Shown piece after piece: positions 1 to 10,535 of a stretch of DNA of 64,000 nt. The stretch is from Trinickia dabaoshanensis (lineage in GTDB: Bacteria; Pseudomonadota; Gammaproteobacteria; Burkholderiales; Burkholderiaceae). The stretch spans positions 1-64,000 of the forward strand of contig NZ_PNYA01000035.1 of assembly GCF_002879885.1 (NCBI RefSeq), in the 5' to 3' direction. The position numbers and the translations under genes are program-made. Within the stretch, counting starts at the first letter, position 1; every line of letters begins with the position of its first letter. The notes beneath the pieces are model-generated. The model saw only the letters and a list, made by a program, of their open reading frames with translations. It made no database searches and had not been told where the DNA came from.

Positions 1-62
1 GTCCCTCCCGTCGTCGGCTCCCCGTCCGCAGTGCGACTCGCTCCCCATCTGTCCCTTTGACG

Positions 63-91
63 GACTTTATTCTTCCATGACTGACTTTATT
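63..91. repeat. Direct repeat GACTTTATT, two copies
   Basis: GACTTTATT occurs at 63-71 and 83-91, a period of 20 bp, or about two helical turns. It lies 50-80 bp upstream of the promoter of the aromatic catabolic operon. The spacing would suit a DNA-binding regulator contacting one face of the helix. No known consensus is recognised. Confidence 0.35.
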
Positions 92-141
92 ACACCGGAT
101 CACAGATATCACTGCCGTTCGCCCGTCCCGCCCGCCATTAC

Positions 142-170
142 TTGACACCTAAACTATTTACCCCTAAATT
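142..170 (+). promoter_or_regulatory. Sigma70-type promoter of the 2-aminobenzoate operon, with overlapping palindrome
   Basis: TTGACA (142-147), a 17-bp spacer and TAAATT (165-170) match the sigma70 consensus well and point into the first catabolic gene 28 bp downstream. An inverted repeat ATTTA-N4-TAAAT (156-169) overlaps the -10 box, where a repressor would block transcription. The operon's own MarR protein at 3313-3846 is the obvious candidate, by inference only. A ribosome site AGGAGGG follows at about 187-193. Confidence 0.6.
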
Positions 171-197
171 TCCCTCATCGACACGCGAGGAGGGAAC

Positions 198-2530
198 ATG
201 CGCATCGTCTGCATCGGGGGCGGGCCGGCCGGCCTTTACTTCGGCTTATTGATGAAACTGCGCAACCCGGCGCACGAAGTCTCCGTCATCGAGCGCAACC
301 GCCCGTACGACACGTTCGGCTGGGGTGTCGTCTTCTCCGATCAAACGCTCGAAAACCTGCGCGCCGCCGATGGCCCCAGCGCCGAAATGATCCTCGATGC
401 GTTCAATCACTGGGACGACATCGACGTCCACTTCGGCGGCCGCACGATCCGCTCGTCCGGTCACGGCTTTTGTGGTATCGGCCGCAAACGTCTGCTCAAT
501 ATTCTTCAAGCTCGCTGCGAAGCGCTCGGCGTGAAGCTCGTCTTCGAAACGAACGTCACCAACGACGACGATTACGATGCCGATCTGATCATCGCCTGCG
601 ACGGCGCCAACAGCCCCATCCGCCAAAAGTACGCCGCCACCTATCGCCCCGACATCGACACCCGCGATTGCCGTTTCGTTTGGCTCGGCACGCACAAGCT
701 CTTCGACGCATTCACCTTCGCGTTCGAAAAAACCGAGTGGGGCTGGTTCCAAGCGCACGCCTATCGATTCGACGAAGACACGTCCACGTTCATCGTCGAA
801 GCCCCCGAGCGCGTATGGCGCGCCGCCGGGCTCGACGAGATGAGCAAGGAAGACGGCATCGCCTTCTGCGAACGGCTCTTCGCAAAATATCTAGACGGCC
901 ACGCCTTGATGTCGAACGCCGCGCACTTGCGCGGCTCGGCGCAATGGATTCGATTCCCGCGTGTGGTCAACCAGGAATGGGTTCATTACAAGCCGCGCGG
1001 GAAAGACGGCACCACCCCCGTCGTATTGATGGGCGACGCCGCCCATACAGCGCACTTCTCGATCGGCTCGGGCACGAAGCTAGCGCTCGAAGACGCCATT
1101 GCCCTCGCAGACAGCATCGACGCACATCCGAACGACCTACACGCGGCATTGACGCATTACACGCAAACGCGCAGTGTCGATGTGCTTCGCATTCAAAACG
1201 CGGCGCGCAATTCAACGGAATGGTTCGAACACGTCGACCGCTACGCTTCGTTCGAGCCCGAGCAATTCGCCTACTCGCTACTTACACGCTCGCAACGGAT
1301 CTCGCATGAGAACCTGCGTGAACGCGATCCCCGCTATGTCCGTTCGTTCGAGCAATGGCTCGCCGAGAAGGCCGGCGAGCAGCGCGTACTCGACGACGCC
1401 CATTCGATCCCTCCGATGTTCACGCCGTTCTCCGTGCGTGATGTCACGCTCAAAAATCGCGTGGTCGTTTCGCCGATGGCCCAATACTCGGCCATCGACG
1501 GCACCGTCGGCGACTATCACCTGACGCACCTCGGCGCCCGGGCGATGGGAGGCGCCGGCCTCGTCATGACGGAGATGACCTGTGTATCGCCGCAAGCGCG
1601 CATCACACCGGGCTGTCCCGGCATGTACAGCGCCGAGCATCTGCACGCCTGGCGGCGAATCGTCGAATTCGTCCACCTGATGAGCGATGCCAAGATCGGG
1701 ATGCAACTCGGCCACGCCGGGGCGAAAGCATCGACGCGCGTGGCCTGGGAAGGCATCGACCAACCCTTGCCCGACGGCAATTGGCCAATCGTCTCGGCAT
1801 CGCCCCAACAATATCTGACCGGCGTCAGCCAATGGTCGAGCGCGGCGACGTGCGATGAATTGCGCGAAATCGAAGCGCAATTCGTACGGGCCACGGAGCT
1901 GGCGAACGAAGCCGGTTTCGATTGGCTCGAGCTGCACTGCGCACACGGGTATCTTCTCTCGAGCTTCATCTCCCCGCTCACGAATCACCGCACCGACGAA
2001 TACGGCGGCAGCCTCGAAAACCGTCTGCGCTATCCGCTCGAAGTATTCGAAGCGATCCGTCATGTGTGGCCGCAAGGCAAGCCGATTTCCGTGCGCATCT
2101 CCGCGCACGACTGGGTTGAAGGCGGCACGACGCCCGACGATGCCGTCGAAATCGCCCGTGCCTTCAAAGCGGCGGGGGCCGATATGATCGACGTCTCGTC
2201 CGGCCAAGTCAGCAAAGCTGAAAAACCCGTCTACGGCCGCATGTTCCAAACGCCGTTCGCCGATCGCGTTCGAAACGAGGCCGGCATTTCGACGATCGCG
2301 GTAGGCGCCATCTCCGAAGCCGATCACGTCAACAGCATCATCGCGGCGGGCCGCGCCGATCTATGCGCCATCGCCAGGCCGCATCTGGCAAACCCGGCCT
2401 GGACGCTGACCGAAGCAGCCAAGATCGGCTACTTCGACGTCACGTGGCCGAAGCAATACAAAGCCGCCAAAGGCCAATTGGAACGTAACTTCGAGCGCGA
2501 GCGAGCGACACAACCGGCGGGGGCATCCCG

Positions 2531-2534
<4 letters not shown>
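198..2534 (+). CDS. abmA: 2-aminobenzoyl-CoA monooxygenase/reductase (bifunctional, ACMR type)
   Basis: This 778-residue fusion has an N-terminal FAD monooxygenase domain (GGGPAG at residues 7-12; GDAAH flavin motif near 280). From about residue 404 it continues as an Old Yellow Enzyme-type FMN oxidoreductase (SPMAQYS, then the [11 protein letters not shown] and [14 protein letters not shown] segments). This fused architecture is that of ACMR, which hydroxylates and then reduces 2-aminobenzoyl-CoA in aerobic anthranilate degradation; databases also name relatives salicylyl-CoA 5-hydroxylase/oxidoreductase. The CoA ligase, dehydrogenase and hydratase downstream support a CoA-thioester pathway. 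The ATG follows an AGGAGGG site, and the stop overlaps the next start (ATGA). The substrate, anthranilate or salicylate, is inferred. Confidence 0.85.
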
Positions 2535-3312
<778 letters not shown>

Positions 3313-3316
<4 letters not shown>

Positions 3317-3846
3317 GCGATACCGTCCAAGCATCGACGAAAAAGCGCGCCGCGTCGCGCGCCGAGAACGTCGTCGATCTAGAAATGAGCACGGGTGCTG
3401 AGAGTCATATGAGTCTGCGCCTCTGGCTGCGTCTTTTGACGACGACCAATCTCGTGCAAACCGAATTGCGCCGCAGGCTACGCGCCGAATTCGACACCAC
3501 ATTGCCGCGCTTCGATTTCATGGCGCAACTCGAGCGCCACCCCGAAGGGCTGAAGATGAGCGAGATTTCGCGGCGCCTCATGGTGACGGGCGGCAACGTG
3601 ACTGGACTGACCGATCAACTCGAAAAAGAAGGGCTTGTCTCGCGCGATGCAGATCCGAACGATCGCCGGGCTTTCACGGTCAAGCTCACCCCCGCGGGTC
3701 GCGCGCTCTTCGACAAGATGGCGCAAGCACACGAACGCTGGGTGATCGAGTTGTTCGGCGGCCTGTCGATCGACGATAAATCGAAAATGCATCAACGCCT
3801 CGGCAAGCTCAAGGCACATCTGCTCGATAGCATCAAGAGTAGCTAA
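3313..3846 (+). CDS. MarR-family transcriptional regulator
   Basis: 177 residues with a winged helix (LKMSEISRRLMVTGGNVTGLTDQLEKEG, wing with DPNDRRAF) typical of MarR proteins, preceded by a basic, low-complexity tail of about 30 residues. The GTG at 3313 is chosen because GGAG at 3302-3305 lies seven bases upstream and the start overlaps the SDR stop. An ATG at 3385 is the alternative. MarR proteins in aromatic-acid clusters usually bind the aryl-CoA or free acid and repress the operon; here it sits inside the operon it probably controls. Confidence 0.85.
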
Positions 3847-3883
3847 AGCCGCCCGCGATGCAAACGAATAGGAGAAACGAATC

Positions 3884-4741
3884 ATGACGGACGCCGCATT
3901 CACCGCCGACGCGCTGCTGGCCGGCAATCGCACGACGCTCGCCTCGTATTCGGCGCGTCACTTCGGTTGGCGGCTCGAGGATGGCGTCGGCACGATCGTA
4001 TTGAATCGCCCCGAACGCAAGAACCCGTTGACGTTCGAATCGTATGCGGAATTGCGCGATCTGTTTCGTCAACTCGCTTATGCCACCGACGTCAAAGCAG
4101 TCGTGATCCACGGCGCCGGAGAGAACTTCTGCTCGGGTGGCGACGTGCACGAGATCATCGGTCCGCTCATCGGTCTGCCCATGCCGCAATTGCTGATGTT
4201 CACGCGGATGACGGGCGACCTCGTCAAGGCGATGCGTCACTGTCCGCAGCCGATCGTTGCCGCCGTGGATGGCGTCTGTGCAGGCGCAGGGGCGATCGTC
4301 GCCATGGCCTCCGACATGCGGCTCGGCACGTCGCGCAGCAAACTCGCTTTCCTCTTCACGCGCGTGGGTCTCGCTGGCTGCGACATGGGCGCCTGCTCGA
4401 TTCTTCCTCGCATCATCGGTCAAGGCCGCGCCTCGGAGTTGTTGTTCACCGGCCGCGCCGCCAGCGGCGACGAAGGCTACGCCTGGGGCTTTTACAACCG
4501 CTTATGTGCCCCGGATAGCCTGCTTGCCGATGCCAACGAACTCGCGCGGTCGATCGCGGCCGGGCCGACGTTCGCCCACGGCGTGACGAAGACGATGCTG
4601 CATCAAGAGTGGAGCATGAGCGTGGACGAGGCCATCGAATCCGAAGCGCAAGCACAGGCCATTTGCATGGCGACGCGCGACTTCGAACGCGCCTATCAGG
4701 CATTTGCCGCTAAAACGCGTCCCACGTTCCAGGGGGACTAA
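3884..4741 (+). CDS. Enoyl-CoA hydratase/isomerase family protein
   Basis: A 285-residue crotonase-fold protein with [14 protein letters not shown] and the oxyanion-hole segment [13 protein letters not shown], then [19 protein letters not shown]. The N-terminal extension of about 30 residues is slightly longer than in minimal crotonases. AGGAG lies upstream of the ATG. In the operon it would hydrate, or hydrolytically open, the non-aromatic CoA ring intermediate made by the monooxygenase/reductase, which is an inference. The stop is two bases before the start of the acyl-CoA dehydrogenase gene. Confidence 0.85.
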   Translation: MTDAAFTADALLAGNRTTLASYSARHFGWRLEDGVGTIVLNRPERKNPLTFESYAELRDLFRQLAYATDVKAVVIHGAGENFCSGGDVHEIIGPLIGLPMPQLLMFTRMTGDLVKAMRHCPQPIVAAVDGVCAGAGAIVAMASDMRLGTSRSKLAFLFTRVGLAGCDMGACSILPRIIGQGRASELLFTGRAASGDEGYAWGFYNRLCAPDSLLADANELARSIAAGPTFAHGVTKTMLHQEWSMSVDEAIESEAQAQAICMATRDFERAYQAFAAKTRPTFQGD

Positions 4742-4743
4742 AC

Positions 4744-6000
4744 ATGACGAACATCCAACGGCGCGACATGCTCGATTGGCCGTTCTTCGACGAAAGGCAT
4801 CGCACGCTCGCACGTGAACTCGATGCTTGGTGCGACGCGAATCGAGCCACGCTCGAACATGCCGATCCGGTCACGTCAGGGCCGCAAGGCCACGCGAGCC
4901 TCGACGATCAGTGCCGGCGGCTCGTGCGCGCGCTCGGTGACGGCGGTTGGCTACGTTACGGCGTAGGCGGCACCGCATACGGTGGTCACGGCGATGCGAT
5001 CGACACGCGCGCCGTGTGTCTCCTGCGCGAAACCCTTTCGCAACGCTCCGGCCTCGCCGATTTCGCGCTTGCGATGCAGGGGCTCGGCTCGGGCGCGATC
5101 TCGCTGGCGGGCACAGAGCAGCAGAAGCAACGCTATTTGCCGCGTGTCGCAAGCGGGCAAGCCATCGCCGCATTCGCCCTGTCGGAACCCGACGCGGGCT
5201 CCGACGTCGCGGCGCTCTCGCTTGCAGCCCGCGAAGACGGCGACGCCTACGTGCTCGACGGCGAAAAAACCTGGATTTCGAACGGCGGCATCGCCGACTT
5301 CTACGTCGTTTTTGCTCGCACAGGCGAGGCGTCCGGCGCGCGCGGCATCAGCGCATTCGTCGTCGATGCCGATACACCGGGATTCACGATTGCCGAGCGC
5401 ATCGATGTCATCGCACCGCATCCCCTCGCACGATTGCGCTTCGAAGGCGCGCGCGTGCCGAAATCGCAGCGGCTCGGCGCCGCGGGCGAGGGATTCAAAC
5501 TCGCCATGCGCACACTCGATATCTTCCGTACCTCCGTGGCCGCCGCATCGCTCGGCTTCGCGCGCCATGCCATGCAAGAAGCGCTCGAACGTGCTTCGAC
5601 GCGGCGCATGTTCGGGCAAACGCTCGGCGATTTCCAACTGACGCAAGCCAAACTCGGCGAAATGGCGCTCACGATCGATTCGGCCGCCCTGCTCGTCTAT
5701 CGCGCCGCTTGGATGCGCGATCAAGGCAAACGCGTCACGCGCGAGGCCGCCATGGCGAAGTGGCATGCGAGCGAAGGCGCGCAACGCGTCATCGATGCGG
5801 CAGTTCAACTCTGGGGCGGCCAAGGCGTCTGCAGCGGCACGGCCGTCGAAACGCTCTATCGCGAGATTCGCGCGCTGCGCATCTATGAAGGCGCCACCGA
5901 AGTGCAGCAACTCATCGTCGGACGCGACCTACTGAAGGAACATGCCGACAACGCCGGTAAATCGGCAGACGGCCAGCAAACGGCGAAGGGGACTCGATGA
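4744..6000 (+). CDS. Acyl-CoA dehydrogenase family protein
   Basis: 418 residues, the usual size for the family. Visible signatures are [18 protein letters not shown] (first acyl-CoA dehydrogenase signature), [21 protein letters not shown], and the C-terminal [43 protein letters not shown]. An acidic catalytic base is plausible within IYEGATE. It follows the hydratase gene by two bases and overlaps the thioesterase (ATGA), so it is translated as one unit with them. It probably performs alpha,beta-dehydrogenation of an alicyclic or opened-ring CoA ester. Confidence 0.87.
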   Translation: MTNIQRRDMLDWPFFDERHRTLARELDAWCDANRATLEHADPVTSGPQGHASLDDQCRRLVRALGDGGWLRYGVGGTAYGGHGDAIDTRAVCLLRETLSQRSGLADFALAMQGLGSGAISLAGTEQQKQRYLPRVASGQAIAAFALSEPDAGSDVAALSLAAREDGDAYVLDGEKTWISNGGIADFYVVFARTGEASGARGISAFVVDADTPGFTIAERIDVIAPHPLARLRFEGARVPKSQRLGAAGEGFKLAMRTLDIFRTSVAAASLGFARHAMQEALERASTRRMFGQTLGDFQLTQAKLGEMALTIDSAALLVYRAAWMRDQGKRVTREAAMAKWHASEGAQRVIDAAVQLWGGQGVCSGTAVETLYREIRALRIYEGATEVQQLIVGRDLLKEHADNAGKSADGQQTAKGTR

Positions 6001-6464
6001 GTGAAGACGCTCCGATCCTATTCGAGCGTCCGGTACGCATCCGGTTCGCCCACTGCGACCCGGCGGGCATCGTTTTCTTTCCGCAGTACCTGACGCTCAC
6101 CAACGGACTCGTCGAAGACTGGTTCACCGACGGGCTCGGCATCGACTACGCGCACATGATCGGCGAGCGCCGGATCGGGTTGCCCATCGTGAAGCTCGAA
6201 TGCGAGTTCTCGCGACCGAGCCGGATGGGCGAGACGATTTCGCTCGGTTTATCGCTGGCGAAGATCGGAGCTCGCTCCCTGTCCATTCGCACCGTTGGAG
6301 AGGGACGCGACGGCGTGCGCTTCGCGGCGACGCAGGTGCTCGTCACGACTTCGCTTGCAACGGGCGAATCGATCGATATCCCCGGCGACATCCGTACGGC
6401 GCTCATGCAAGCGGCTGCGGCGGCATCCTCATCCACGATGGCAGACAAGGGCCTCTCGATATGA
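5997..6464 (+). CDS. Acyl-CoA thioesterase (4HBT-type hotdog protein)
   Basis: 155 residues with the [20 protein letters not shown] segment that defines 4-hydroxybenzoyl-CoA-thioesterase-like hotdog enzymes; the Asp of HCDPAG is the expected catalytic residue. It overlaps neighbours on both sides by ATGA. In aryl-CoA pathways such enzymes usually rescue trapped CoA from dead-end thioesters, a likely housekeeping role here. Confidence 0.85.
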   Translation: MSEDAPILFERPVRIRFAHCDPAGIVFFPQYLTLTNGLVEDWFTDGLGIDYAHMIGERRIGLPIVKLECEFSRPSRMGETISLGLSLAKIGARSLSIRTVGEGRDGVRFAATQVLVTTSLATGESIDIPGDIRTALMQAAAAASSSTMADKGLSI

Positions 6465-6856
6465 AACGACCACTTTTACCGGCCGGTTGGCCCAAGCCCC
6501 GCGGCTACGCCAACGGTGTAAGCGCCCATGGCACGCAAGTGTTCATCGCCGGCCAAATCGGCTGGGATGAATCGGGGCAGTTCCGTTCGGATCATTTTGC
6601 CGATCAAGCACGCCAGGCGCTCTCGAACATCGTCGCCGTGTTGAAGGAAGCGGGCGCCCGCCCGGAGCATCTCGTCCGCATGACGTGGTACGTAACGGAT
6701 AAGCGCGAATACCTCGCCGCATCGCGAGACATCGGCCAAGCGTTCCGCGAGCTCATCGGCGATTACGACATCGCGATGAGCGCCGTGCAAGTCGCGGCGC
6801 TCATCGAAGACCGAGCGAAAGTAGAGATCGAAGCCACCGCCGTCATACCGGACTGA
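6461..6856 (+). CDS. RidA-family protein lacking the canonical catalytic Arg
   Basis: 131 residues with the YjgF/YER057c/UK114 fold signature (VFIAGQIGWDESG, then KVEIEATAV at the C-terminus). The start is the ATG overlapping the thioesterase stop. RidA deaminates enamines and imines, and ACMR produces a 2-amino-5-oxo-cyclohexene carbonyl-CoA, so an enamine-handling protein makes chemical sense. However, the Arg of the canonical PARSxV motif is Met here (IAMSAV), as in non-deaminase Rid subfamilies. The activity is therefore uncertain. Confidence 0.8.
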   Translation: MKRPLLPAGWPKPRGYANGVSAHGTQVFIAGQIGWDESGQFRSDHFADQARQALSNIVAVLKEAGARPEHLVRMTWYVTDKREYLAASRDIGQAFRELIGDYDIAMSAVQVAALIEDRAKVEIEATAVIPD

Positions 6857-6869
6857 CTCGGAGGGAGTC

Positions 6870-8507
6870 ATGCAACCGTCTGCCCATGTCGATACGTTTG
6901 CGCGAGACAATCTGCCGCCGCAAGATCAATGGCCCGTCTTGCTGCTAGATTGCCCCGATGTCTCCTATCCCGATCGATTGAACTGCGCGACGGCGTTGCT
7001 CGACGATACGATCGCCGCCGGACACGGCAATCGGGTGGCGATCTGGTCGGAGGTGGACGACAAGCCGCAAGGCACGACCTACGACGCGCTGCGCGAGATG
7101 GTCGATCGTTGGGCGTACGTGCTGACGCAAGACATGGGGCTCGTGCCCGGCAACCGCATCTTGCTGCGCGGACCCAATACGTTGCAAATGGCTGCCGCCT
7201 TTCTTGCGAGTTTGAAGGCAGGTCTCGTCGTCGTGCCGACGATGCCGCTGCTGCGCGCGAAAGAACTGAAGCAAATCATCGATAAGGCAAAGATCGGCGC
7301 GGCGCTCTGCGATGCGCGGCTGCTCGATGAGTTGAACCGGTGCCGCGATAAGGACGATTCGTCGTTTTGTGCCGATCTCGCCGACGTGCGCGTGTTTCAT
7401 AGCGATGCGCCCGACGGCGTCGAAGCCCTCGCCGCGGCGAAGCCCGCCCGGTTCGCCGCCTGCGATACCGCCGCCGATGACGTCTGTCTAATCGCCTTTA
7501 CGAGCGGCACGACCGGCGCACCCAAGGGGTGTATGCATTTTCATCGCGACGTGTTGGCGATGTGCGATCTATTCCCGCGCCATATCCTGAAGCCGACGCA
7601 CGCCGATGTCTTCTGCGGCACGCCGCCGCTCGCCTTCACGTTCGGACTCGGCGGGCTGCTTTGCTTCCCGATGCGCGTGGGCGCATCCACCGTGCTCATC
7701 GAGAAGTTGACGCCCGAAACGCTCCTGCGCACCGTGGAGCGCTTTCGTGCGACGACGATGTTCACGGCGCCGACGTTCTACCGCCAGATGGCACCGCTTG
7801 CGGCGCGTTACGACATCGCGAGTCTGCGCAAAACCGTGTCGGCCGGAGAAGCGCTGCCCGATTCGACGCGCGAGCTATGGCGAAACACGACCGGACTCGA
7901 GATGATCGACGGAATCGGCGGCACGGAGATGATCCATATCTTCATTTCGTCGGCGGGAGAGAACGTGCGGCCGCATGCGATCGGCCAGCCCGTGCCCGGG
8001 TATGTCGTACAGGTCGTCGACGACGAGATGCGTCCCGTGCCGATCGGCACCGTCGGCAAGCTCGCGGTTCGGGGGCCGACAGGATGCCGCTATCTCGCCG
8101 ATGAGCGGCAAAAGAAGTTCGTGCGCGAGGGGTGGAATCTGCCGGGAGACGCCGTCTATGTCGATGCGGACGGCTATGTCTTTTATCAAGCGCGCGCCGA
8201 CGACATGATCGTCTCGGCCGGTTACAACATCTCCGGGCCCGAGGTGGAAAGCACGCTGATGCAGCACGAAGCGGTGGCCGAATGCGGCGTCATCGGCGTG
8301 CCCGACGAGGAGCGCGGGCAAGTAGTGAAGGCCTTCGTCGTCGTCAAACCCGGATACGAGGCAAACGAGGCGCTAGCCGAGCAGTTGCAGGCGTTCGTGA
8401 AGCAAACCGTCGCGCCTTATAAATACCCACGCATCGTGCAATTCATCGACGCGCTGCCCCGCACGGAAACGGGCAAACTCAAACGCTTCGCGCTACGCAG
8501 CATGTAG
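6870..8507 (+). CDS. abmG: 2-aminobenzoate-CoA (benzoate-CoA family) ligase
   Basis: A 545-residue ANL-superfamily adenylate-forming ligase. Motifs are the P-loop-like FTSGTTGAPKG near residue 213, GIGGTEM (A5) near 350, GYVFYQARADDMIVSAGYN (A8 hinge) and the catalytic Lys in RTETGKLKRF near the C-terminus. The length and the central LAFTFGLGGLL segment resemble benzoate- and 2-aminobenzoate-CoA ligases. It is the last gene of the operon, 13 bp after the RidA-like gene with a GGAGG site. It would catalyse the first step, activating anthranilate or a close aryl acid with ATP and CoA. Confidence 0.85.
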   Translation: MQPSAHVDTFARDNLPPQDQWPVLLLDCPDVSYPDRLNCATALLDDTIAAGHGNRVAIWSEVDDKPQGTTYDALREMVDRWAYVLTQDMGLVPGNRILLRGPNTLQMAAAFLASLKAGLVVVPTMPLLRAKELKQIIDKAKIGAALCDARLLDELNRCRDKDDSSFCADLADVRVFHSDAPDGVEALAAAKPARFAACDTAADDVCLIAFTSGTTGAPKGCMHFHRDVLAMCDLFPRHILKPTHADVFCGTPPLAFTFGLGGLLCFPMRVGASTVLIEKLTPETLLRTVERFRATTMFTAPTFYRQMAPLAARYDIASLRKTVSAGEALPDSTRELWRNTTGLEMIDGIGGTEMIHIFISSAGENVRPHAIGQPVPGYVVQVVDDEMRPVPIGTVGKLAVRGPTGCRYLADERQKKFVREGWNLPGDAVYVDADGYVFYQARADDMIVSAGYNISGPEVESTLMQHEAVAECGVIGVPDEERGQVVKAFVVVKPGYEANEALAEQLQAFVKQTVAPYKYPRIVQFIDALPRTETGKLKRFALRSM

Positions 8508-8523
8508 TCGAACGTCGAGCCGG

Positions 8524-9255
8524 TTACATCTGCTTGAACAGCGCGGCGTACGCCCGGCTCACGGGCAACACCGCGTCATGGCCGAGCAGATGGATCCGCA
8601 TGCGGCCAAGCAGGTCTCGCTCCACGCGATCGATCGCCGCGTACGAAACGATCACGCCTCGATGCACCTGGGCGAATCGATCGCTGTCCAAACGCGGCAG
8701 CAACTCCTTGAGCGGCGTGCGGATCAAATGACGTTGATCGGCCGTGACCGCCTCGGTGTATTTGTCGGTTGCTTGGAAGAATAGAACGTCGTCGATCGAG
8801 ACGAGTTTAGTGGCGTCTTTCACGCCCACGGTCAACCAACGGATCGGTGTTGCGTCTCTTTGAATACAGGCGGCCACGGCTGCGGCATCTTCCTGCGTCG
8901 GCGCACCCTGCCGCTGCAAGCGCGCGATGCAACGCATCAGGCGATCGTCCGTCACCGGCTTGAGCAAGTAGTCGATCGCCGACGTTTCGAAGGCTTCCAC
9001 CGCGTGCGCATCGTAGGCGGTGACGAACACCACGCGCACGTCGCTCGCCAATTGAGCGACCTTGAGCCCGTCGATGCCCGGCATGCGAATGTCGAGGAAT
9101 GCGAAGTCGGGCCGCTTCTCGTTCAACTGCGCTAGCGTCTGCACGCCATCGCGCGGCATGGCCACGATTTGCAACTCGGGCCAAAAGCGCGTGAGCCGCG
9201 ACGCGAGTTCGGCGGACAGATTCGGTTCGTCGTCGGCGATGAGGGCGGAAGGCAT
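8524..9255 (-). CDS. LytTR-family response regulator
   Basis: A 243-residue regulator with an N-terminal receiver domain (IADDEPN acidic pocket, phospho-acceptor Asp in FLDIRMPG near residue 55, Lys in LLKPVTDD). The C-terminal LytTR DNA-binding domain carries FFQATDKYTEA and FAQVHRGVIVSYAAIDRVER. It starts seven bases after the histidine kinase stop, so the two form an operon. The convergent ligase gene ends 16 bp away. LytTR regulators of this type (AlgR-like) bind direct repeats; no target site was identified. Confidence 0.88.
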   Translation of the reverse strand: MPSALIADDEPNLSAELASRLTRFWPELQIVAMPRDGVQTLAQLNEKRPDFAFLDIRMPGIDGLKVAQLASDVRVVFVTAYDAHAVEAFETSAIDYLLKPVTDDRLMRCIARLQRQGAPTQEDAAAVAACIQRDATPIRWLTVGVKDATKLVSIDDVLFFQATDKYTEAVTADQRHLIRTPLKELLPRLDSDRFAQVHRGVIVSYAAIDRVERDLLGRMRIHLLGHDAVLPVSRAYAALFKQM

Positions 9256-9262
9256 AACGGCT

Positions 9263-10369
9263 TTAGCAGACAGGAATGGACAAGCGCGCCGTCACGCCCC
9301 GCGCGGCACCGGCGTTCGCCATCACGGATACACCGGCGCGCGCGCCGTACATCGAGGCAAGACGCGCGCGGACGTTCGCGAGCCCCACGCCGCCATGCAA
9401 CTTCGCGGTGTGGCCGAGACCCACACCGGTATCGATTGCTTCGAGCACGAGCATGTCGCCTTCGCGGCGGCCGACGACGCGGATATCTCCGCCTTCGATC
9501 GACGGTTCGATGCCGTGCAGCAATGCGTTTTCGACGAGGGGCTGCAACAGCAACGGAGCGAGCGGCAACGCGCGCAGCGGTTCGGGCACGTCGATCGTGA
9601 AACGCAAGCGCTCGCCCAGGCGAATGGCGGCAATATTGAGCAGCGCTTCGACGAGTTCGAGTTCGTCGGCCAGCGTGGAGGCGGTGCTTCGAGTACGGGT
9701 CAAACTCGCTCGAAGATAGCGATTGAGACTACCGAGCATCGACGCCGCGCGCTTCGGATCGCGCTCGATCAAGCTTTGCACGTTAGCTAACGTGTTGAAC
9801 AGAAAATGCGGCTCGATTTGCGCTTGCAAGAGCGCGAGACGCGCCGCCGTTTCCGATTGCCGCAATTCGGCCGCCTCGCGGCGCTGCGTCTCGAGCGTGG
9901 CACGCATGCGCATCGCTTGTGCCGAGACGGTAAAGAAAGCGCAGGCCACCCCGGTCACCACGAACGAGGTGCCGTAATTGAGCCAGGCACCCATATCGGT
10001 ATGGCCGATCAGATGCGGCATGCCGCCGATAGTGGCGGCCGTGAATTCCACGCCGACGACGACGCTGGCGGGCGCGATCAGCAGCACCTTCAGGACCGGG
10101 CCGAGCCGCGGCGAGCCGAATCGATTCAACAACGTGCTGAAAAGCGCCGCGGCAAGGCCGATCGTGATCCCAACGACCAGGTTCGGCAATAACGGCTGAC
10201 TACGATGCGCGGCCCAAAATCCCAACCCAACGATGCAACTGAATACGACAACCCAAACGATCGATGCTCGATTCCCAAGGACCGGTGCGTCGGGGCGTGC
10301 GCCCGCGCCCGGGCGTAACCGGGAGTCGGTGCCGTTCGATGTAATCGGGGTGTGCTGCTCGCTGTGCAT
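9263..10369 (-). CDS. LytS/YehU-type membrane sensor histidine kinase
   Basis: 368 residues from the chosen ATG at 10369; a longer non-ATG reading to 10465 lacks a ribosome site. Four hydrophobic helices in the N-terminal half precede a coiled linker. The His_kinase domain follows, with the phospho-acceptor in QIEPHFLFNTLANVQSLI and a HATPase with LLQPLVENALLHGIEPS and DTGVGLGHT. The kinase gene lies 166 bp downstream of the efflux permease on the same strand, so it may be cotranscribed or have its own promoter. The signal is unknown. Confidence 0.88.
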   Translation of the reverse strand: MHSEQHTPITSNGTDSRLRPGAGARPDAPVLGNRASIVWVVVFSCIVGLGFWAAHRSQPLLPNLVVGITIGLAAALFSTLLNRFGSPRLGPVLKVLLIAPASVVVGVEFTAATIGGMPHLIGHTDMGAWLNYGTSFVVTGVACAFFTVSAQAMRMRATLETQRREAAELRQSETAARLALLQAQIEPHFLFNTLANVQSLIERDPKRAASMLGSLNRYLRASLTRTRSTASTLADELELVEALLNIAAIRLGERLRFTIDVPEPLRALPLAPLLLQPLVENALLHGIEPSIEGGDIRVVGRREGDMLVLEAIDTGVGLGHTAKLHGGVGLANVRARLASMYGARAGVSVMANAGAARGVTARLSIPVC

Positions 10370-10535
10370 GGTGTGGCCTAAGGGCGGCTCGAACGATTCG
10401 CGCCGGCTGTGCACACACTGTATCGCGGCACGTGCGCCGCAGGCAAAGCCCGCGACGAGCGGCATCGGTGGGCGACGAACGGTCGAAAAGCGCTCACGAC
10501 CCGCATCCCTCGCCTACGCCGCCCGCGCGCGGACG

